Part shown: positions 18,941 to 28,519 of the stretch, piece after piece
How positions within the stretch are numbered: position 1 is the first letter of the stretch
How the letters are laid out: every line of letters begins with the position of its first letter
Assembly (NCBI RefSeq): GCF_000220525.1
Contig: NZ_AFPK01000045.1
Location: 1 to 64,000 of the forward strand
Length of the DNA stretch: 64,000 nucleotides
Direction of reading: 5' to 3'
DNA from: Ochrovirga pacifica
GTDB taxonomy: Bacteria; Bacteroidota; Bacteroidia; Flavobacteriales; Flavobacteriaceae
Notes under the pieces: model-generated
Told to the model about the DNA's origin: nothing
Databases searched by the model: none
Seen by the model: only the letters and a program-made list of their open reading frames with translations
Program-made: the position numbers and the translations under genes

Positions 18941-18985
18941 CTCTCTTTTTTATCTAAAAAACAATCTTTTGTTAATTGTATTACC

Positions 18986-20263
18986 TTAATCTACCAAATC
19001 AAAACCAATGTCTTTTCTGTAGTTCATTTTATCAAAAGAAATTTGACTTATGGTATTGTACGATTTTTTTAATGCATCAGGAATATTTTCTCCAAAAGAA
19101 GTTACTGCCAATACACGGCCCCCAGAAGTTAACACCTTATTATCTTTTAGCACCGTTCCTGCATGATACACAATAGAATTTTGCTCATTTTCTGTACCTG
19201 TAATCTCTTTTCCTTTTTCGTAAGCTTCAGGATATCCTCCAGAAACCACAACAACTGTTGTAGCAGTTCTAGCATCTACTAAGTAAGACTTTTCTTCTAT
19301 AGTTTGGGTAGCTACCCCTTGAAACAAATCTAATAAGTCTGATGTAATTCTAGGCAACACAACTTCTGTTTCAGGATCCCCCATACGCACGTTGTACTCT
19401 ATTACAAATGGGTCTCCATCAATGTTCATTAAACCGATAAAAATAAATCCTCGGTAATCAATTCCATCTTTTTGCAAACCATCTACCGTAGGTTTTACTA
19501 CGCGTTCTTCTACTTTTTTAATAAATTCTTCATCGGCAAAAGGCACAGGAGAAATAGCTCCCATTCCACCCGTATTTAGCCCTGTATCTCCTTCTCCAAT
19601 TCTTTTATAATCTTTGGCAGAAGGTAAAATTTTGTATCCTTTACCATCTGTTAACACAAATACAGACAGCTCTATTCCGTCTAAATACTCTTCAATTACA
19701 ACTTTTGATGAAGCAGCTCCAAACTTTTCGTTCGTTAACATGTCTGCCAACTCAGCTTTTGCTTCTTCTAAATCTTCTATAATTAAAACTCCTTTACCCG
19801 CTGCTAGTCCGTCTGCTTTTAATACAAATGGTGGTTTTAGTGTTTCTAAAAATGCTTGTCCCTCTGCCACCGTATTTTTGGTAAACGATTCGTATTTAGC
19901 CGTTGGCACTCCGTGTTTAAACATAAATTTTTTAGAAAATTCTTTAGAACCCTCTAACTCTGCTCCATCTTTTTTAGGACCTATTACAGGAATGTTTTTC
20001 AACTCCTCATCTGCCAAAAAATAATCGTGAACCCCTGCAACTAAAGGGGCTTCGGGTCCTACCACTACCATTTCTATTTTATGTTCTAAAGTTGCTTTTT
20101 TTACCGCTTTAAAATCTAACGGATCAATGTCTATGTTGTTGGCTATTTTTGCTGTTCCTGCATTTCCAGGAGCAACGTATAACTTGCTTAACTTTTTACT
20201 TTCAGATAATTTTTTTGCAAATGCGTGTTCTCTTCCTCCAGAACCTAAAATAAGAATGTTCAT
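18986..20263 (-). CDS. purD: Phosphoribosylamine-glycine ligase
   Basis: Third step of IMP synthesis: joins glycine to 5-phosphoribosylamine using ATP. 425 aa, full length. N-terminal MNILILGSGGREHAFAKKL, ATP-grasp core with LKADGLAAGKGVLI and VVIEEYLDGIELS, and metal-binding IEYNVRMGDPETE. It is the last of three closely packed genes (sugar transferase 3 bases upstream), an unusual setting for a purine gene except that the first gene carries a nucleoside-phosphorylase-like domain. Confidence 0.98.
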   Translation of the reverse strand: MNILILGSGGREHAFAKKLSESKKLSKLYVAPGNAGTAKIANNIDIDPLDFKAVKKATLEHKIEMVVVGPEAPLVAGVHDYFLADEELKNIPVIGPKKDGAELEGSKEFSKKFMFKHGVPTAKYESFTKNTVAEGQAFLETLKPPFVLKADGLAAGKGVLIIEDLEEAKAELADMLTNEKFGAASSKVVIEEYLDGIELSVFVLTDGKGYKILPSAKDYKRIGEGDTGLNTGGMGAISPVPFADEEFIKKVEERVVKPTVDGLQKDGIDYRGFIFIGLMNIDGDPFVIEYNVRMGDPETEVVLPRITSDLLDLFQGVATQTIEEKSYLVDARTATTVVVVSGGYPEAYEKGKEITGTENEQNSIVYHAGTVLKDNKVLTSGGRVLAVTSFGENIPDALKKSYNTISQISFDKMNYRKDIGFDLVD

Positions 20264-20266
20264 GTT

Positions 20267-20842
20267 TTATTTACCTTTTCCCTTGATAACCACAAGAATT
20301 GTGAATAATATAATTTTAATATCCGTCCACAAAGATAGGTTATCTAAATAAACTAAATCGTAACGGGCTCTAATTTTCATTTGTGCAAAGGTATCTGCAT
20401 AACCAAAACGAATTTGTCCCAAAGAAGTAATTCCTGGTTTTATTTTTTGCAATTCGGCATAATTGGGCATTTCTCTCACAATATTGTTTAAGAACTCTTG
20501 CCTTTCAGGTCTTGGCCCTACAATACTCATATCGCCAACCAACACGTTTATAAATTGTGGAAATTCATCAATACGATACTTGCGCAAAAAATATCCCATT
20601 TTGGTAATTCTATTGGTCTCTTCTTTTGATAACAAAGGATCGTTTACTGGAGGAATTCCTTTCATGCTCCTAAACTTATAGATGTAAAACAATTTTCCGT
20701 TTTTACCCACACGTTCTTGAAAGAAAAAAGGACGTTCTGCTGTTGTAATTACAATTAGGAAAGCTACTAACGGAACCAACCACACCAAAATAGTAAGGGT
20801 GATAAAAAGTGAAAAAAGAATATCAAAAATCCGCTTGATCAT
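20267..20842 (-). CDS. Short bacterial sugar transferase (polyprenyl-phosphate phosphoglycosyltransferase)
   Basis: Membrane-associated enzyme that loads a sugar-1-phosphate onto undecaprenyl phosphate to begin glycan assembly. 191 aa, the short PglC-like form: a single N-terminal hydrophobic segment (about 5-35, LVWLVPLVAFLIVITT), then FFFQERVGKNGKLFYIYKFR, KYRIDEFPQFINVLVGDMS with the catalytic Asp-Glu pair, and the family signature IVGPRPERQEF. No other polysaccharide genes flank it, so its glycan is unknown. It lies 8 bases from its upstream neighbour and 3 from purD. Confidence 0.92.
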   Translation of the reverse strand: MIKRIFDILFSLFITLTILVWLVPLVAFLIVITTAERPFFFQERVGKNGKLFYIYKFRSMKGIPPVNDPLLSKEETNRITKMGYFLRKYRIDEFPQFINVLVGDMSIVGPRPERQEFLNNIVREMPNYAELQKIKPGITSLGQIRFGYADTFAQMKIRARYDLVYLDNLSLWTDIKIILFTILVVIKGKGK

Positions 20843-20850
20843 GCACCTAA

Positions 20851-22497
20851 CTATCGGTTAAAAATCTGATTTAAAATTGCTTCTGTAATAGCATATGTTG
20901 GTATAACTCCTTTCATCCCCAAACCTCCCGAAGCCAATGTACTACCAGAATGCAATGGATTGTCTGATGCATAATATGCATACCTAACTTTTACTTTTTT
21001 AGAAATATGATTTCGTACCTGTGATGCTATTTGAATGGCTTTTTGATAATGTGCTCCTTCCATTTCTAAACCAATAGAGTTCCACGTTGTATTTTTAAAA
21101 TAATTTAAAATAAATTTATTTTGCAACGATGTTCCCAAAACAGTAATCATATTTCCTGTAAAAGTGGATAAATTTAGTTTTTTGAAATCATTTTCTGTCA
21201 ATTCATTTTCAAAAAAATAATTATCTGCCGTTCCTTCTAAAATATGTGCTGTAGGGATCATAATATCTCCTTTGTCTCCGCACAGAATTCCTGCTTTTCC
21301 CATAATAGAAATAGAATGTACGTTTAGCGGACAAGCTTTTTCTGTTCCGTACAAATATGGTTTTAGCAATTCATCCATAGTTTCAAATGCCTGCTCACCA
21401 AATGCATAATCCATCACTACCAACACGGGGGCTTGTTCTTTTGTTACCAAAAACTGAGTATCTATAATCTGTACATCTATATTAGCTCCTGATGTATCAT
21501 CTACTACAATCATCCCATTTTTTAAGGCATAATTTAATACCTTTTGGCGTTCTTTTTGTGTTGATGGATTGCTGAGTTTTTTGTACAATGCAAAAACATC
21601 TTCTTCTTGATAATTTAATGCTTTTTGGGCATACAAGGTATTCATAACCGAATGCATATTAGAGCTAATAATATGTATAGGTCTTTGCAACAAGTCGTTT
21701 TCATTAAGCACATCCTTTATGTTTTTTGCCCAAATATTTCCGTACACATGTTGCCCAATTTGGTTGATGAGCTCGTCACTAAAACGAATCAGTCGATACT
21801 CGTTGTCGTATTTTTCGTTAGAAGCTAGTTTTCCTAACCAATAAATGATGTGAAAAAATCGATCTTGAAATGCATCTGTAGCTAATTTTTGATACACGTC
21901 TCTTATTTCATCAAAAGAACGACTTAGTATATTGGACAAGTATACAAACAAAACTTCGCGTTCATCTAAAGATATTTCTTCTTCGCTTAGCACCAAGTTT
22001 TCTAGTTTTTGCCATTCGTAGGAGATTTCATTCTTACCCCCCACATACATTTTATTCAACAGTTTATGAGACTCTAAGTACATAAAGGTAAGATGCGTTA
22101 ATACATCGTACACATCCGAACGACCACGAGTAATTTCTATATTCATATGGTCTTTGTCTATTCGGTAACAGTTTCGTCTTCTTTTAGGAGGTACAATTTT
22201 TTCGAAGTGCGTTTTGTACAAACCTTCCGTTGCTGTTAAATTTACAAATCGACATGCTTCTATACCCACAGGCAACCGATCTAAAACATACAACAAGCCT
22301 TGCAATTCAAATTTTTTAGAATGCGCAATAGAACCATATATTTCTGGAGCCAAAGCCAACAAAGCATTTCTTAAGGGCTCACCACTCATACCCATTGGTT
22401 TGTAATCTCCTTTGTTAAATAAGTGTAACATGGTGATATACATGGTCTCTATAGCTCTTTTTGATTTTTGAGCTAATAATTTTTCTTGTTTTTCCAT
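20851..22497 (-). CDS. DUF6909-type protein with nucleoside-phosphorylase-like C-terminal half
   Basis: 548 aa, no signal peptide, cytoplasmic. The N-terminal half is helical and unfamiliar. The C-terminal half (about 330-548) has marks of the purine nucleoside phosphorylase/nucleosidase fold: VLVVMDYAFGEQAFE, HSISIMGKAGILCGDKGDIM and WNSIGLEMEGAHYQKAIQIA, where Glu478-Met-Glu480-Gly corresponds to the nucleoside-binding EMEGA motif of MTA/AMP nucleosidases. I believe the family is DUF6909, common in Flavobacteriia. Ribosyl-bond cleavage or nucleotide sensing is inference, mildly supported by purD in the same operon. First gene of a three-gene unit. Confidence 0.72.
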   Translation of the reverse strand: MEKQEKLLAQKSKRAIETMYITMLHLFNKGDYKPMGMSGEPLRNALLALAPEIYGSIAHSKKFELQGLLYVLDRLPVGIEACRFVNLTATEGLYKTHFEKIVPPKRRRNCYRIDKDHMNIEITRGRSDVYDVLTHLTFMYLESHKLLNKMYVGGKNEISYEWQKLENLVLSEEEISLDEREVLFVYLSNILSRSFDEIRDVYQKLATDAFQDRFFHIIYWLGKLASNEKYDNEYRLIRFSDELINQIGQHVYGNIWAKNIKDVLNENDLLQRPIHIISSNMHSVMNTLYAQKALNYQEEDVFALYKKLSNPSTQKERQKVLNYALKNGMIVVDDTSGANIDVQIIDTQFLVTKEQAPVLVVMDYAFGEQAFETMDELLKPYLYGTEKACPLNVHSISIMGKAGILCGDKGDIMIPTAHILEGTADNYFFENELTENDFKKLNLSTFTGNMITVLGTSLQNKFILNYFKNTTWNSIGLEMEGAHYQKAIQIASQVRNHISKKVKVRYAYYASDNPLHSGSTLASGGLGMKGVIPTYAITEAILNQIFNR

Positions 22498-22538
22498 ACT
22501 AAGGAAAGTTAAGAACTTTATTTAAAAAGGAAAGCGAT

Positions 22539-22907
22539 CTACAAAGAATTAAACTTTAGGAAGAGTTTTTTTAACTTATAAGCAACTTGCTCGTAAGTTG
22601 GTTTTTTGTTGCCCATGTAAATAAACATAATATGATAAGTTGTAGATATATTTTGCAAAAAATCGTGCTGCTGCAAACGGTAAGCTTCTCGCATTAACCT
22701 TTTGATACGATTTCTATCTACAGCTAGCTTAAAATTTCTTTTAGGTACAGAAAAAGCAACTCGAGTAACTCCTTGCTGTTGATGTTCATCTACAGGTAGG
22801 TAAATCATTTTTATAGGAAATTCTTTGATTGATTTTCCCTCCGTAAACAATTGACCAATGGCTTTTCTGCTTTTTAACTTTTGATTTTTACCTAACGTGA
22901 GTTTCAT
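22539..22907 (-). CDS. rnpA: Ribonuclease P protein component
   Basis: Protein subunit of RNase P, which with M1 RNA trims tRNA 5' leaders. 122 aa from ATG 22907 (MKLTLGKNQKLKSRKAI); an in-frame TTG nine bases upstream is less likely. Basic protein with the RNR signature KLAVDRNRIKRLMREAYR and VAFSVPKRNF. rpmH, its usual neighbour elsewhere, is not adjacent. It lies 41 bases upstream of the 20851-22497 gene and may be cotranscribed with it. Confidence 0.96.
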   Translation of the reverse strand: MKLTLGKNQKLKSRKAIGQLFTEGKSIKEFPIKMIYLPVDEHQQQGVTRVAFSVPKRNFKLAVDRNRIKRLMREAYRLQQHDFLQNISTTYHIMFIYMGNKKPTYEQVAYKLKKLFLKFNSL

Positions 22908-22947
22908 AGATTGCAAAAATACAGAAACCTTATGATTTTTAAGTCAT

Positions 22948-25374
22948 TTAAAAAGAATAGGCCACCGAAGCGGCAATATTTCTTCCTGGTGCACTAATAG
23001 AAGAACCAAATTCTTTGTAGTGTACATCTAAAATATTTTGCCATTGCAACTGCAATCTTAAAAAAGGAAACAAAAAGTATTGCGTATTAAAATCAAAAAC
23101 ATACCAAGATGGTGTTCCTTGCTCAAAAGGAGTTTCGTCTAAATTGTCTATGCCTTCGGTTATATTGTAATCTTTTAACTGTTTTCTAAAGGAAAACCTA
23201 CAATCTAAAGTCATGGTGTATTTGGGCTTGTACATTCCCAAAGAAACATGTCCGTAAAAAGGAGGTATTGACGACAACGATTCACCAAAATCATACGATT
23301 TTCCTTTGGTGTAAGTAGCGCTTAGTTGCGATTTTATGTTGTTATAAACAGGAAGCATTGCACTAAGCGTAGCTCCGTATACATAAGCTTTACCCAAATT
23401 GGTATTGGCCAAAATAGCCTCATTTTCAAACACATCTCCATCATATTCTATACGACTTCCAAACTCATCCGTTGCATACCTTGCAATGTAATTGTCTAAC
23501 AGAGTATAATATACATTTAGATTAACATCTCCTTTGTTGTTTGCAAACATTTTTGAGTATCCTGTTTCAAAACTATACAAATGTTCGGGTTCTAATTGCG
23601 TATTAGGTACTGTTAGTTTGGAAGATTTTGATCTGATTTTCCCTACATCATCTACATTTGGAGATCTAAATCCTTTAGAAATTACCACACTTATTTTATC
23701 ATCCTCATCGGGTTTGTAAATATATCCTACCGATCCAGTAAGTGACGTATTGTTTAACCTAATAAAATTGTCTGGAATTGGAATTGCTACATTTTTATCC
23801 CAATCTGCCGTTAATAGTGTATGCGTAAACCTTAGTCCAAAATTCAGTATATGTTTTTCATCCAGTTGTTGTCTGTAAGAAGTATACAAAGCAGCACTGC
23901 TGTATGTACTCCCTCCGTCAGGATAACGTGTATCTACTGCATAGTTGCTTTCTACTCCTGTTATTTTGTTATTCATCACACTTAAGGTTTCTCCTTTTGC
24001 TGTAGATTGCACATCGTTGTGCATCCATTCTAATCCGTAAAACAGTTTTCTTTTACCATCTCTTGTTAATGATTTGTAAAAATCACTATTCAACGAAAAA
24101 ATAGTAACCTCTTCAAATCTTGAAGTACGATCTCTAGAACCAAATTGCCTATTAATTCTAGATTCTTCTACATCTTGATATGCTAGTGTGATTGTCCCAT
24201 TTTCTAGCAATGACTGATATCCGTTGAACTGTGCCTGTGCAGAAATTAACATTCTTTTTTGAGGTCCATAGCTCCATTCCGCAAATTTTAAATCTCCAGA
24301 TTTTTCATCATTCAGCTTTCCAAAATTGGGAATATTGCTAGTATTGCTATACTGTCCGTTAATTACCAAATCAATGTCTTTGTGAATTGGAAACATAAAC
24401 TTCTGCAACACATCCCACTGCTTGTATCCTGTATTTTTTTGCACATTAGGATTTTTATTAACCGTGCTATTATTGTAATAATCTGTTTCTGTATTTTGTG
24501 AGTAGCGATTTACTTTTCCCCAATTAGGATAATTGTGCAAACGGTTTTCCCCCATTTTTAAATCTCCAAAAGAGTTGAAAGAAACATTGGTATAAGATAC
24601 CCATTTTTGGTGTGATGTGTAAGAATCAAAACCTACAGAATGTTCGTTATTAACCGTACTATGTCTATAAAACAACTGATTTTTAAGTTCTGGATTTTCA
24701 TGATAACTCAACTTTTTAGTGTAGTAATGAATCACTCCTCCCAAAGCATCCGAACCGTAAGCAACAGAAGTGGGGCCAAAAACAACCTCAGCCCTTTCTA
24801 TGGCAAGCGGACTTACCGTAATTGAGTTTTGCAAATGTCCTTTTCGGTAAATGGCATTGTTCATTCTTACACCATCTACCACCAACAAAATACGATTGGA
24901 TTCCATCCCTCTAATTACCGGAGATCCTCCTCCAAACTGAGATTTTTGAACCCGAACTCCTGGTATTTGAGCCAACAAATCTGCAGAAGTTTGTGCCGAA
25001 ATCTGATCGATATTTTTTTGGGTTAGCATTTCTATATGCTCGGGTATTTTGTGTTTCTTTTCAGCTGTTCTAGAGGCCGAAAGCACAATTTTTTGCAAAC
25101 CTTCGTATTTGGGTTTAAGCTGTACTTTTGGAGTAAGGTCTGTTTTTTTTAGTTTTAGAGTATCATAATTTAAATGATAAATATACAATTGTCCCATTTC
25201 TTTTTTTAGCTCTGCAATTCCTCTGGGATTGGTGACTTTTTTTGTACCCGATTGCACACATTCTACCACCGCACCTTCTATACTTTCTTGGGTATAGGAG
25301 TTGACTACCTTAATTTTTTGAGCAAAGGCATGAATACTTACTAAAAAACAAATAAAAAATACGAATCTAATCAT
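22948..25374 (-). CDS. TonB-dependent receptor (haem/siderophore-type)
   Basis: 808-aa outer-membrane transporter. Signal peptide MIRFVFFICFLVSIHAFAQ, a short carboxypeptidase-D-like domain (about 20-95), plug domain (GVRVQKSQFGGGSPVIRGME, ILLVVDGVRMNNAIYR, VVFGPTSVAYGSDALGG) and a barrel ending in VAYSF. FRSPNVDDVGK followed by VPNTQLEPEHLYSFETGYSK corresponds to the FRAP/NPNL region of haem and cobalamin receptors, but the key His of haem receptors is not evident there, so the ligand is open. One base separates it from recO's stop, so the recO-receptor arrangement is operon-like. Confidence 0.93.
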   Translation of the reverse strand: MIRFVFFICFLVSIHAFAQKIKVVNSYTQESIEGAVVECVQSGTKKVTNPRGIAELKKEMGQLYIYHLNYDTLKLKKTDLTPKVQLKPKYEGLQKIVLSASRTAEKKHKIPEHIEMLTQKNIDQISAQTSADLLAQIPGVRVQKSQFGGGSPVIRGMESNRILLVVDGVRMNNAIYRKGHLQNSITVSPLAIERAEVVFGPTSVAYGSDALGGVIHYYTKKLSYHENPELKNQLFYRHSTVNNEHSVGFDSYTSHQKWVSYTNVSFNSFGDLKMGENRLHNYPNWGKVNRYSQNTETDYYNNSTVNKNPNVQKNTGYKQWDVLQKFMFPIHKDIDLVINGQYSNTSNIPNFGKLNDEKSGDLKFAEWSYGPQKRMLISAQAQFNGYQSLLENGTITLAYQDVEESRINRQFGSRDRTSRFEEVTIFSLNSDFYKSLTRDGKRKLFYGLEWMHNDVQSTAKGETLSVMNNKITGVESNYAVDTRYPDGGSTYSSAALYTSYRQQLDEKHILNFGLRFTHTLLTADWDKNVAIPIPDNFIRLNNTSLTGSVGYIYKPDEDDKISVVISKGFRSPNVDDVGKIRSKSSKLTVPNTQLEPEHLYSFETGYSKMFANNKGDVNLNVYYTLLDNYIARYATDEFGSRIEYDGDVFENEAILANTNLGKAYVYGATLSAMLPVYNNIKSQLSATYTKGKSYDFGESLSSIPPFYGHVSLGMYKPKYTMTLDCRFSFRKQLKDYNITEGIDNLDETPFEQGTPSWYVFDFNTQYFLFPFLRLQLQWQNILDVHYKEFGSSISAPGRNIAASVAYSF

Positions 25375-25375
25375 C

Positions 25376-26098
25376 TTACTCTAACACTTTAGATAGCACC
25401 TCTAAAGATTTGGGTTGTCTAAAATAGGGCAAATGTAGTTGGTAGTATTTTAGCAATTGTCCCACTACAATCCCACGCTGCTTTTTGCTAAAAAAGACAT
25501 TAGATAAGCCCTCAAATTTTATGCCTAAAGCTTTTTTAAAAAGAGCTAAATCATCCCCCTGAAGCACATAAGAACTATTATGTTGTGTATATTTTCCTTG
25601 AAATAAATCAAAAAAAGGATAGGCTTCTTTGTTTTGTTCATCAGGATAAAACCCTAAACATCGGGTTAATTCTATTAAAAATTTGATGTGAAAGTTGGCA
25701 ATTTCATCATTTAAGTCTAAAAGCTGAATGGCCTGTTCTAAAAAAAGATAGAGTTCTGAATTTTCACCCTCCTCCTCTCTTAAAACAATAGCTAGTACTT
25801 CGGAGATAAAAAATACTACCGACTGTTTTACAAAATCAGTATGTAATGTTATCAAAGGCACAAGAGCTTTGGCTTCGGAAATACTATTTAAGGCTCCTTT
25901 ATTATTGTGCAATGCGTTAATGGATAGAATAGACAACGGCAAAAAATGTGCTTTGTTTACCTTCCCTTTTTTGCTTTTTAAAATTCCTCTAAGCAAATAA
26001 GCCTTTACTCCTTCTTCTTGTGTGTAACATTTAACAATTAAGCTTGTATCTCGGTATTTTACAGAACTTATAACAATAGCTTTGGTAAGTACTTGCAT
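25376..26098 (-). CDS. recO: DNA repair protein RecO
   Basis: Recombination mediator that loads RecA through RecF-type repair. 240 aa, normal length. N-terminal OB fold (VLTKAIVISSVKYRDTSLIV, TQEEGVKAYLLRGIL) then a helical domain. The zinc-finger cysteines of some RecO proteins are absent, as in many Bacteroidota. Its ATG shares one base with the porZ stop (TAATG), implying translational coupling to the upstream secretion gene. Confidence 0.93.
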   Translation of the reverse strand: MQVLTKAIVISSVKYRDTSLIVKCYTQEEGVKAYLLRGILKSKKGKVNKAHFLPLSILSINALHNNKGALNSISEAKALVPLITLHTDFVKQSVVFFISEVLAIVLREEEGENSELYLFLEQAIQLLDLNDEIANFHIKFLIELTRCLGFYPDEQNKEAYPFFDLFQGKYTQHNSSYVLQGDDLALFKKALGIKFEGLSNVFFSKKQRGIVVGQLLKYYQLHLPYFRQPKSLEVLSKVLE

Positions 26099-28455
26099 TA
26101 ATTTACAATAGCTATTTTAGTGGTGGTATGTTCCGAACCATCGGGGCTAGAAACCAAAACGATATATACTCCAGAAGTAACAAAAGTTCCTCTTAAATTT
26201 CTTTTATTCCATACAACTTTTCCTCCTTGAGCACTGGCTACTTCTACATTCGTTTCATAAACCAATCTTCCAGATACATCCATAATTTTTACGTTTGTTC
26301 CTTCGGGAATTCCATTTCCATCCTTAGCTACAATAGTGATAAGACTATGCCCTTTTTTGTTGGCAATAGCAGGATTGGGATAAGCAACTACTTCGGTAAT
26401 TTTATCTCCAAAAAAAGAAGAGGTACCTGTTCCTGATGTATAAGACACGACTCCTTTATCGGTAACAATGTAAATTTTACCTGTATTTTTATCCAACTCT
26501 AAATCCAATATTTTATTTGAAGGTAAGGGAGAGTTGGCTTTGTTGAATATAGCCAATGTAGTTTGAGCATCTGAAGATGTATACACCAACCCAGCCCCAT
26601 CGGTAGCAAACCATTTATTACCAGAATTGTCTATTAAAATTTCATTGATTTTTACATCTGCTAAAAACTCTTTGGCAACTCCTCCTTCTTCAATAAGCAA
26701 TCTTTTTGCATCTTGTTTGTTGGTAGAAAATAGGTTTTGATAATCATCAAAAACCATTAACCCTTGATTGGTACCAATCCATACACGTTGATTTTCATCG
26801 GCAACTGCAGAAAATACTTCCGAAGAAACTAAAGATCCATAACCAGATCTACTATCTATGTACCCTGTTGGTCTGTTACCCGTACTAAAACCGCCATTTG
26901 CATTAAAGACTAACACCCCTCCCGTTCTACTTCCTGCAAACACATAGTTATTATTGTCTACAAACATCTTATTTAGCCCAGAGTTTTTTCCTCCATTTCC
27001 CACGTAATCTTTAAACTGAACACTTTCTGTCCATGTTTCTCTGCTACTATCAAATTTTGAAAATAGGTGATCGTCTTTTCCTCTGGCATTGGCAACCCAA
27101 ATGATATTGTTTTTATCAACAATTAAATCTGCTTCCCAATTGAGTGAAGCGTTGCTTCTGTGATCGGGGATGATTTGATTGGTATTGGTGTCGTCCCATT
27201 TTATTTTAAACTGTTGATTTTCTAGCTCTGCTATTCCCTTATCGTAAGATGCTACTAGTACTCTTTCTGGACGATTAGGATCTACAATTGCTTTTGTTAA
27301 ATCTAACAAGTTGCCTGCTTGCGAACGGGCAATATACTGCCACTGGTTTCCATCAAAAAAGTCCAATCCTTTTGCTCTAAAAAAACGATCGTAAATTTCG
27401 TTTGCTCCTCCGTAAGCAATCCAAATTTGATTTTGATGTACACTTACAGAATACGCACTGTTTTCTACAGGTCCTTGGGGATGAATTTCTGTATACACAG
27501 TTGGGCTGTTTAACGGTGCTGTTAGCACCCCCGATGTTTGAGTAGCTAAGTACAAATGATTGTTGTTAACAACTGCTTTTTGAGTTGTTATTGTATGACT
27601 TGCAGCATCCTTTAAGTTTACTTGTAAAAAAGTACTGTTGGTTGTTACATCAAAAAGGGTGACTAAATTGCGAGTTGTGATGGTTGCTTGGTTTGTTCCT
27701 GTTCTGACTTGTAAATCTACAATATCTTCTGATGCATTAAAAATTGGGTTAAACACATCAGACAAAGAAAATACTTGGTTGTTTTTTGTAAAATAAACTT
27801 CATCATTAATAGCAATCATTGCGGACACCTGACCGTTGGCTAGTAAGTTCCAATTATCAAAATTAATAGGGTTAGAGTTTGTGCTTAAATCAATTCCGTA
27901 AAGACCTTGAGAAGTAGAGGCTAGTAGCACATCCTTTTGGGTTGTTAATGCATTTACGGTAGTGGCCAATCCAGAATTGTTTAATCGATAAGAATTTCCT
28001 AATTCTTTTTTATCTATGTTTAACTCTACAATTCCAAAATCACCATAAACGTATTTTGTATTGTTTTGGGTATAAAAGCCATAGACTTGCTTTCCTACTA
28101 AAATTAAATTATCTCTTATTCCTGTTATCGGATAAATTTGATTGTTGTTGGTAATCAGTTCTATCAATCCGTTTTGGTAACCTACCAAAATTGTTTGGCT
28201 TTGGGAATCGTATCCTATAGAAGAAGTGGTTTCTCCTGACAAACCATTGACCGATGAAAATTTTTGAGGAGTGTCCAAAGCATCTAAGTCTGCAATAAAC
28301 AAAGCATTTTCTGTAATGGCTACCAATTGATTGTTTACAATAGTAAAATCTTTTACTTGGTTGTATGAGTACAAATCTTGCCAGTTTTCAGAAAAATCTC
28401 TCTGTGCAAAAAGACTTCCTGTAGCTAAGATTAGAAAAAAATAAATATATTTCAT
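26098..28455 (-). CDS. porZ: PorZ-like type IX secretion protein with beta-propellers and C-terminal sorting domain
   Basis: 785 aa from ATG 28455 (MKYIYFFLILATGSLFAQ, signal peptide); an in-frame start 72 bases upstream gives an implausible N-terminus. The body is built of short WD-like beta repeats (two-component-regulator-propeller type: GLYGIDLSTN, KWFATDGAGLVYTSSDAQ, IWVANARG). The end has a T9SS sorting domain (VVAYPNPAIANKKGH to VTSGVYIVLVSSPDGSEHTT). This matches PorZ, a surface component of the T9SS attachment complex. The porZ-recO adjacency is common in flavobacteria. Confidence 0.85.
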   Translation of the reverse strand: MKYIYFFLILATGSLFAQRDFSENWQDLYSYNQVKDFTIVNNQLVAITENALFIADLDALDTPQKFSSVNGLSGETTSSIGYDSQSQTILVGYQNGLIELITNNNQIYPITGIRDNLILVGKQVYGFYTQNNTKYVYGDFGIVELNIDKKELGNSYRLNNSGLATTVNALTTQKDVLLASTSQGLYGIDLSTNSNPINFDNWNLLANGQVSAMIAINDEVYFTKNNQVFSLSDVFNPIFNASEDIVDLQVRTGTNQATITTRNLVTLFDVTTNSTFLQVNLKDAASHTITTQKAVVNNNHLYLATQTSGVLTAPLNSPTVYTEIHPQGPVENSAYSVSVHQNQIWIAYGGANEIYDRFFRAKGLDFFDGNQWQYIARSQAGNLLDLTKAIVDPNRPERVLVASYDKGIAELENQQFKIKWDDTNTNQIIPDHRSNASLNWEADLIVDKNNIIWVANARGKDDHLFSKFDSSRETWTESVQFKDYVGNGGKNSGLNKMFVDNNNYVFAGSRTGGVLVFNANGGFSTGNRPTGYIDSRSGYGSLVSSEVFSAVADENQRVWIGTNQGLMVFDDYQNLFSTNKQDAKRLLIEEGGVAKEFLADVKINEILIDNSGNKWFATDGAGLVYTSSDAQTTLAIFNKANSPLPSNKILDLELDKNTGKIYIVTDKGVVSYTSGTGTSSFFGDKITEVVAYPNPAIANKKGHSLITIVAKDGNGIPEGTNVKIMDVSGRLVYETNVEVASAQGGKVVWNKRNLRGTFVTSGVYIVLVSSPDGSEHTTTKIAIVN

Positions 28456-28519
28456 GGGTTTTAAAATCAGCCTAAGGGTTGATCGATAACAAATGTAAAA
28501 TATAAAGCCTAATAATAAA

